A stretch of 64,000 nt of DNA from Pseudarthrobacter sp. GA104 (GTDB taxonomy: Bacteria; Actinomycetota; Actinomycetes; Actinomycetales; Micrococcaceae): NCBI RefSeq assembly GCF_009741265.1, contig NZ_WOWL01000001.1, positions 1,612,001 through 1,676,000 of the forward strand. Reading direction: 5' to 3'. The position numbers were made by a program, and so were the translations under genes. Positions 59,696-64,000 of the stretch are shown piece by piece. How positions within the stretch are numbered: the stretch's first letter is position 1; each line of letters begins with the position of its first letter. Under the pieces are notes generated by a model. That model worked only from the letters and a program-made list of their open reading frames with translations, did no database searches and had not been told where the DNA came from.

Positions 59696-60088
59696 ATGAC
59701 GATCGTGGTGGGATACGTCCCAACCCCCGAGGGTGAAGCTGCCCTGACCCAGGCCATTGCCGAAGCCCGGAAGGGCAACACCACGCTGCTGGTCATCAAC
59801 TCGTCCAAAGGCGACGCACTGGTGGACAACCGGTATGCCCAGGAGCCGGAGATCCAAAGCATCGAGGACCGCCTGGCCATCCAGGGCATCCAGCACGTGA
59901 TCAAGCAGCCGGTCCGCGGCCACGACGCCGCGGCCGAAGTCCTGGACGCCGCGGAGGAACACAATGCCGAACTGATCGTGATCGGACTGCGCCGGCGGAC
60001 GCCGGTGGGCAAGCTCATCATGGGCAGCGTGTCGCAGCGGATCCTGCTGGAGGCCGACTGCCCGGTCCTGGCGGTGAAAGCCGGTTAA
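59696..60088 (+). CDS. Universal stress protein associated with the tct operon
   Basis: This 130-residue single Usp domain starts at MTIVVGYVPTPEGEAALTQA. The C-terminal nucleotide region is GLRRRTPVGKLIMGS, where the second glycine of the G-2x-G-9x-G motif is replaced by Arg, so ATP binding may differ. It is 48 nt from tctA on the same strand with AAGGAG before the ATG. The arrangement recalls TeaD, the Usp that modulates the TRAP transporter TeaABC, suggesting control of transporter activity. Confidence 0.88.
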   Translation: MTIVVGYVPTPEGEAALTQAIAEARKGNTTLLVINSSKGDALVDNRYAQEPEIQSIEDRLAIQGIQHVIKQPVRGHDAAAEVLDAAEEHNAELIVIGLRRRTPVGKLIMGSVSQRILLEADCPVLAVKAG

Positions 60089-60155
60089 CGCTGCCGCGGT
60101 GATGCGTTCCCGGCGGTGAAAACGGTGGCAAGCGGGGCAGCCAAAGAGCAGTCAT

Positions 60156-60185
60156 CTGACATTTTGCGGAAGCAGCCGGTAGAAT
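60156..60185 (+). promoter_or_regulatory. Promoter of the small gene at 60226
   Basis: CTGACA (60156-60161), an 18-bp spacer and TAGAAT (60180-60185), near consensus in both hexamers. The transcription start would be about 60192. Confidence 0.55.
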
Positions 60186-60225
60186 GGCAGGGCCCTTAGG
60201 CATGAAACACAGAAAGTTCTCCCAA

Positions 60226-60486
60226 ATGACTACAGCCACCCTGGAACGCGTCCCCGCCGTTTCCTCCCCCGCCGACGCCTCGGCAGCCAGGTCCATCGAC
60301 CTGGAGTTTTCCAATGCGCGCGAAGTCCACGCCGGCCTGGAAGAGGCCGTGTCCGAGCTGATCGAGGTCGCCGCGCAGGAAGCCTCCTGCGGCATCCTGG
60401 TCACCAGGCTGCATCCGGGCCGCTACACCGTAGCCCTGGACGAATCGGTACCGTTCGGCGAAACCTACGAGGCCATCGCCGCCTGA
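60226..60486 (+). CDS. Small hypothetical protein
   Basis: From ATG 60226 this is 86 residues; ATGs at 60202 and 60184 are in frame, but 60184 lies within the predicted -10. The N-terminal 25 residues are Thr/Ala/Ser-rich; the rest is acidic, with LEFSNAREVHAGLEEAVSEL forming a helix and CGILVTRLHPGRYTVALD two strands. I do not recognise a family and there is no membrane segment. Having its own promoter and a terminator supports a real gene. Confidence 0.65.
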   Translation: MTTATLERVPAVSSPADASAARSIDLEFSNAREVHAGLEEAVSELIEVAAQEASCGILVTRLHPGRYTVALDESVPFGETYEAIAA

Positions 60487-60520
60487 CCGGCAATCCTGCC
60501 GGGGCATGCCCCGGACAAAA

Positions 60521-60560
60521 AGAAATCCCCGCCCTGCGCAAGCAGTAGGCGGGGATTTCT
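60521..60560. terminator. Bidirectional intrinsic terminator
   Basis: AGAAATCCCCGCC (60521-60533) and GGCGGGGATTTCT (60548-60560) form a perfect 13-bp stem. On the minus strand the stem runs into TTTCTTTTTG, a strong T tract; on the plus strand into TTTCTGTT. A 16-nt palindrome CCGGGGCATGCCCCGG (60499-60514) precedes it. It serves both flanking small genes. Confidence 0.88.
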
Positions 60561-60582
60561 GTTGGTGTGCTTCCCGGGGCTG

Positions 60583-60819
60583 CTAGCCGCGGCGCACCTG
60601 CACGCCGTCGGATTTGAGGAAGAGCTGCTTCTCCGACGGACCGGCCGGCACCAGCCACAGAACGTTTCCGCTCTGGGACACCTCCTCCACCTCCCCGGCG
60701 GCAACCACGTGCGCATGCTTGATGATCTCCACGTGGTCCCCGGCCTTGAGGGTCCTCCAGTCGGAAACAGCGGCGGAATGGGCGTTGCGCCTTGATAAAA
60801 CTGCCCCACGAGCTTTCAT
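60583..60819 (-). CDS. Small hypothetical beta-rich protein
   Basis: From ATG 60819 this is 78 residues. The sequence MKARGAVLSRRNAHSAAVSD is followed by alternating strands (KAGDHVEIIKHAHVVAAGEV, GNVLWLVPAGPSEKQLFL), suggesting a small SH3-like or KOW-like barrel, but I cannot assign a family. A GTG at 60855 would add 12 residues. AAAGGGG lies 11 nt before the ATG. It ends into the strong bidirectional terminator at 60521-60560. Confidence 0.65.
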   Translation of the reverse strand: MKARGAVLSRRNAHSAAVSDWRTLKAGDHVEIIKHAHVVAAGEVEEVSQSGNVLWLVPAGPSEKQLFLKSDGVQVRRG

Positions 60820-60981
60820 TTGAACTTCTACCCCTTTGTATACGTTCTGCGCCACAGCCTCTTTGATGTGACTTTCACTACATCTTCATTTCTACTACAC
60901 TCGGCGCCCCGCGGTGGAACGTGTCGGATGAAATTCCACCAAGTGGACGCCGAGTGCGCACGCCCTGAAGATTCTTCGGAT

Positions 60982-62574
60982 TCAGGAGAGGATTCCGACG
61001 GCGGATTCGGCCGCCCTGCGCACCTCGCCCGAGGCCACCAGCCTGTCGGCAGCCTCGAGCTCGGGTGACAGGAAGCGGTCCGTCCCCGGCCCGTCCACCA
61101 CGCCGCGCAAAGCGGAGACGACGGCGGCGCCCGCCGGCCCCGGCGTCAGGACCCCACCGGAGAGCCGGCTGCGGATGTCCAGGGCGCGTGCCGACGTCAC
61201 CAGCTCGATGGCGAGGACCCGGCGCAGGTTCTCCACCGCCTTCCGCAGCTTGCGTGCGGCGTGCCAGCCCATCGAGACGTGGTCTTCCTGCATGGCGGAA
61301 CTGGGGATGGAGTCCACGGAGGCGGGAACAGCAAGCCGCTTGTTGTCCGAGACCAGGCCGGCCTGGGTGTACTGGGCAATCATCAGCCCTGAGTCCACGC
61401 CGGGGTCGGCCGCAAGGAAGGCCGGCAGGCCGTGGGAGCGGGCCGGATCCAGCATCCTGTCCGTCCGGCGTTCCGCGATGGAGCTCAGGTCCGCGACGGC
61501 GATGGCCAGGAAGTCCAACACGTAGGCCACCGGCGCACCATGGAAGTTGCCGTTGGAGCTGACCGTTCCGTCAGGCAGCACCACAGGGTTGTCGATGGCG
61601 GCCGCCAGTTCGCGGGACGCCACCAGGGCCGCGTGGTCCACTGTGTCCCTTACGGCGCCGGCAACCTGCGGGGCGCAGCGGAGCGAGTAGGCGTCCTGGA
61701 CCCTGTTGTCGCCAACCTTGTGGGAAGCGACGATGGGGGAACCGGACAGGACACGCAGCATGTTGTCGGCGCTGGCGGCCTGCCCCGGATGCGGACGAAG
61801 CGCGGCGTGCAGCTCCGGCAGGAACACCTGGTCGGTGCCCAGCAGTGCCTCGACGCTCATCGCCGCGGTGATGTCCGCCGTCGTCAGCAGCTGGCGAAGG
61901 TCCGCGATGGCCATGAGGAGCATGCCCAGCATGCCTTCGGTGCCGTTGACCAGGGCCAGGCCTTCCTTTTCCGCGAGGGTGACCGGTTCGATGCCGTGTT
62001 CTGCAAGCAGTACCGCGACAGGCTGTTCGCCGCGGCCGCCGTACGTCACGCCGTCGGGCCCTTCCGCCTCGCCCTCGCCCATGAGCACCAGGGCGCAGTG
62101 GGACAGCGGTGCGAGGTCGCCCGAGCAGCCGAGCGAGCCGAACTCGCGGACCAGCGGCGTGATGCCGGCGTTGAGCACGTCCACCATGGTCTGCAGGACC
62201 ACGGGCCGGACGCCGGTGCGGCCGGACGCCAGGGTCTTGGCTCGCAGGAACATGATGCCGCGCACCACTTCGCGCTCCACTGCCGGTCCCATGCCGGCTG
62301 CGTGGCTGCGGATCAGGCTCTTCTGCAGCTGGGTGCGCAGCTCATTCGGGATGTGCCGGTTGGCCAGGGCACCAAAGCCGGTGGAAATTCCGTAGGCCGG
62401 GACGTCGCTGGCTGCGAGCTCGTCGATGTGGGCGCGGACTTTTGCCACCGTGTCCAGTGCTTCCGGGGAGATGGTCACCTTCGCGTTGTGGCGCGCGACG
62501 GCGAGCACGTCCTCGGGCGTAACGCCGCTGGACCCGAGGGTAACGGTCAGCGGTTCGTGGGTTATTGCGGTCAT
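60982..62574 (-). CDS. hutH: Histidine ammonia-lyase
   Basis: This 530-residue enzyme deaminates histidine to urocanate. The catalytic Tyr61 is in YGISTGFGAL. The MIO prosthetic group forms from the tripeptide at 150-152 in GSLGCSGDLAPLSH, where Cys replaces the usual Ala (Cys-Ser-Gly). NGTEGMLGML, PQVAGAVRDT-like region CAPQVAGAV, and QEDHVSMGWHAARKL follow as in all HALs. The start at ATG 62574 has AGTAGGAACC upstream. It is the second gene after hutU, separated by 87 bp containing a perfect inverted repeat. Confidence 0.95.
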   Translation of the reverse strand: MTAITHEPLTVTLGSSGVTPEDVLAVARHNAKVTISPEALDTVAKVRAHIDELAASDVPAYGISTGFGALANRHIPNELRTQLQKSLIRSHAAGMGPAVEREVVRGIMFLRAKTLASGRTGVRPVVLQTMVDVLNAGITPLVREFGSLGCSGDLAPLSHCALVLMGEGEAEGPDGVTYGGRGEQPVAVLLAEHGIEPVTLAEKEGLALVNGTEGMLGMLLMAIADLRQLLTTADITAAMSVEALLGTDQVFLPELHAALRPHPGQAASADNMLRVLSGSPIVASHKVGDNRVQDAYSLRCAPQVAGAVRDTVDHAALVASRELAAAIDNPVVLPDGTVSSNGNFHGAPVAYVLDFLAIAVADLSSIAERRTDRMLDPARSHGLPAFLAADPGVDSGLMIAQYTQAGLVSDNKRLAVPASVDSIPSSAMQEDHVSMGWHAARKLRKAVENLRRVLAIELVTSARALDIRSRLSGGVLTPGPAGAAVVSALRGVVDGPGTDRFLSPELEAADRLVASGEVRRAAESAVGILS

Positions 62575-62591
62575 GGTTCCTACTTCTGTGG

Positions 62592-62651
62592 ATCGATTGC
62601 TCCGTACCTGTCGTATTGCGGGCTCTAAACGACAGGTACGGAGCAATCGAT
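62592..62651. repeat. Perfect 23-bp inverted repeat between hutU and hutH
   Basis: The left arm 62592-62614 (begins ATCGATTGCTCCG, ends CCTGTCGT) and right arm 62629-62651 (begins ACGACAGG, ends AGCAATCGAT) are exact reverse complements over 23 bp with a 14-nt loop. It starts 17 bp before the hutH ATG. G+C is about 50 percent, lower than its surroundings. There is no T tract on either side, so it is not a canonical terminator; an attenuator, mRNA stabiliser or dispersed palindromic element are options. Confidence 0.92.
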
Positions 62652-62661
62652 GTGGGGTTGG

Positions 62662-64000
62662 TTAGTGTGTCTCGTTCATGGGGATGCGGACGCCGCGTTC
62701 CCTGGCGACCTCGAGGGCGCGGTCGTACCCGGCGTCGGCGTGGCGGATGACTCCCATGCCGGGGTCGTTGGTAAGGAGGCGTTCGAGCTTCTGCGCGGCG
62801 AGGTCGGTGCCGTCGGCGACGGAGACCTGGCCGGCATGGATCGAGCGGCCGATGCCTACACCTCCGCCGTGGTGGATTGAGACCCAGGTGGCGCCGGAAG
62901 CGGTGTTGAGCAGGGCGTTGAGCAGAGGCCAGTCAGCGATCGCGTCGGAACCGTCGGCCATGGACTCGGTCTCGCGGTACGGCGAGGCGACGGAGCCGGA
63001 GTCGAGGTGGTCGCGGCCGATGACGATGGGGGCCTTGACCTTGCCGTCCTTCACGAGCTGGTTGAAGAGCAGGCCGGCCTTGGCGCGGTCGCCGTAGCCG
63101 AGCCAGCAGATCCGGGCCGGCAGGCCTTCGAACTCGACGCGCTCCGCGGCAGCATCGATCCAGCGGTGCAGGTGCTTGTTCTCCGGGAACAGTTCCTTGA
63201 TGGCTTCGTCCGTGACGCGGATGTCTTCGGGGTCGCCGGACAGGGCAACCCAGCGGAACGGGCCGAGGCCCTCGCAGAACAGCGGGCGGATGTAGGCCGG
63301 GACGAAGCCGGGGAATTCGAAGGCGCGGGTGTACCCGCCCTTGCGGGCTTCGTCGCGGATGGAGTTGCCGTAGTCGAAGACCTCGGCGCCGGCGTCCTGG
63401 AACTCGACCATGGCCTGGACGTGCTTGGCCATCGAGGCCTGGGCTTTCTTGGTGAATCCCTCCGGGTCAGCCGCGGCTTCGCGGTGCCATTCCTCAACGG
63501 TGATGCCCTCTGGGAGGTAGCTCAGCGGGTCGTGCGCCGAGGTCTGGTCGGTGACGATGTCGACGGTGAGTTCGCCGGCCTTGTGGCGGCGCAGGATTTC
63601 GGGGAAGACGGTGGCGGCGTTGCCCACGTAGCCCACGGACCAGCCGCGGCGCTCTTCCTTGGCCTTGAGCACCTTGGTGATGGCGGCGTCGAGGTCTGTT
63701 TCGACCTCGTCGAGGTAGCGCTTGCCGGCGCGGCGGCGCAGGCGGGTCTCATCGACGTCGACAATCAGGCAGGCGCCCTCGTTCAGGGTGACGGCGAGCG
63801 GCTGGGCGCCGCCCATGCCGCCGCAGCCGCCGGTCAAGGTCAGGGTCCCGGCGAGGGTGCCGTTCTCATCCCCGGCGAGTTTCCGGGCAACGGCTGCGAA
63901 GGTCTCGAACGTGCCCTGCAGGATGCCCTGGGTGCCGATGTAGATCCAGGACCCGGCGGTCATCTGGCCGTACATCATCAGGCCCTCGGCCTCGAGCCGG
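62662..64000 (-). CDS. hutU: Urocanate hydratase (N-terminus beyond the window)
   Basis: About 445 C-terminal residues of a roughly 560-residue enzyme are visible; the frame is open through base 64000. It hydrates urocanate to imidazolone propionate using tightly bound NAD+. [19 protein letters not shown] is the NAD-binding glycine motif, [14 protein letters not shown] the family signature with the active-site Cys, and [20 protein letters not shown] another conserved stretch. It is upstream of hutH on the same strand, with the operon promoter outside the window. Confidence 0.95.
   Translation of the reverse strand, partial: RLEAEGLMMYGQMTAGSWIYIGTQGILQGTFETFAAVARKLAGDENGTLAGTLTLTGGCGGMGGAQPLAVTLNEGACLIVDVDETRLRRRAGKRYLDEVETDLDAAITKVLKAKEERRGWSVGYVGNAATVFPEILRRHKAGELTVDIVTDQTSAHDPLSYLPEGITVEEWHREAAADPEGFTKKAQASMAKHVQAMVEFQDAGAEVFDYGNSIRDEARKGGYTRAFEFPGFVPAYIRPLFCEGLGPFRWVALSGDPEDIRVTDEAIKELFPENKHLHRWIDAAAERVEFEGLPARICWLGYGDRAKAGLLFNQLVKDGKVKAPIVIGRDHLDSGSVASPYRETESMADGSDAIADWPLLNALLNTASGATWVSIHHGGGVGIGRSIHAGQVSVADGTDLAAQKLERLLTNDPGMGVIRHADAGYDRALEVARERGVRIPMNETH

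Noticed and set aside
58124-59962. Minus-strand open frame of about 600 codons opposite tctA
   Set aside because: It is a shadow of tctA and the stress-protein gene; the product is His/Gln/Asp/Gly-rich nonsense typical of antisense frames.

Overview
The window looks like a chromosomal segment of a high-GC actinobacterium of the family Micrococcaceae (Arthrobacter or Pseudarthrobacter type). The evidence is uniformly high G+C with frequent GTG starts, many start-stop overlaps (ATGA, GTGA, TGATG), an fbaA-DUF3151 pair, an HbpS/SenS/SenR-like heme-sensing locus, a TipA-type MerR regulator, an Asp23 (alkaline shock) cluster with a DUF6286 protein, and an ABC sugar importer locus with no ATPase gene. 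The genus is inferred from gene content; no marker gene was compared. I saw no CRISPR array, rRNA operon, prophage or insertion sequence. Base composition and codon use look even throughout, so this is core and catabolic chromosome, not an island.

Layout. 0-8 kb: housekeeping genes (end of a possible DNA glycosylase, DUF3151, fbaA, a SpoU/TrmH methyltransferase, a HAD phosphatase, a Tat-exported hydrolase, STAS and GAF-ANTAR regulators, pyrE, nadE). 8-11.5 kb: an IclR regulator divergent from CoA-transferase subunits A and B and a thiolase, with a matched pair of operator-like palindromes. 11.5-15 kb: an ankyrin lipoprotein, a secreted HbpS/GlcG-like protein and a divergent two-component system, then a cold-shock gene. 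15.4-24 kb: a TipA-like regulator, then an acyl-CoA dehydrogenase, a MarR regulator and a four-gene operon that together can supply the valine-degradation steps from isobutyryl-CoA to propionyl-CoA. 24-32 kb: exonuclease III and an alpha-glucoside uptake and hydrolysis locus (LacI, two permeases, binding protein, GH13). 32-35 kb: the five-gene Asp23 cluster and tRNA-Glu/Asp/Phe. 35-44 kb: PHP protein, DsbA-like protein, EamA transporter, zincin, cation diffusion facilitator, NlpC/P60 hydrolase and an ABC exporter with a LolA-like protein. 44-53 kb: a rifampin-phosphotransferase-like enzyme with a tandem universal stress protein, a small flavoprotein-like gene, CopC-like protein, purine permease and a cation/proton antiporter. 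53-64 kb: hutG, a CitA/CitB-type two-component system divergent from tctCBA plus a universal stress protein, two small unknown genes, then hutH and hutU (cut by the window edge).

The genes form several self-contained regulator-plus-pathway modules. The least expected signals are non-coding or architectural: a perfect 23-bp inverted repeat between hutU and hutH; a promoter motif shared by the marR gene and the mms operon; a TipA gene with a 19-bp-spacer promoter abutting its start codon and an internal Shine-Dalgarno for a short TipAS-like product; and a recurring arrangement in which a -10-like hexamer lies 6-7 nt before the start codon, suggesting many leaderless mRNAs.
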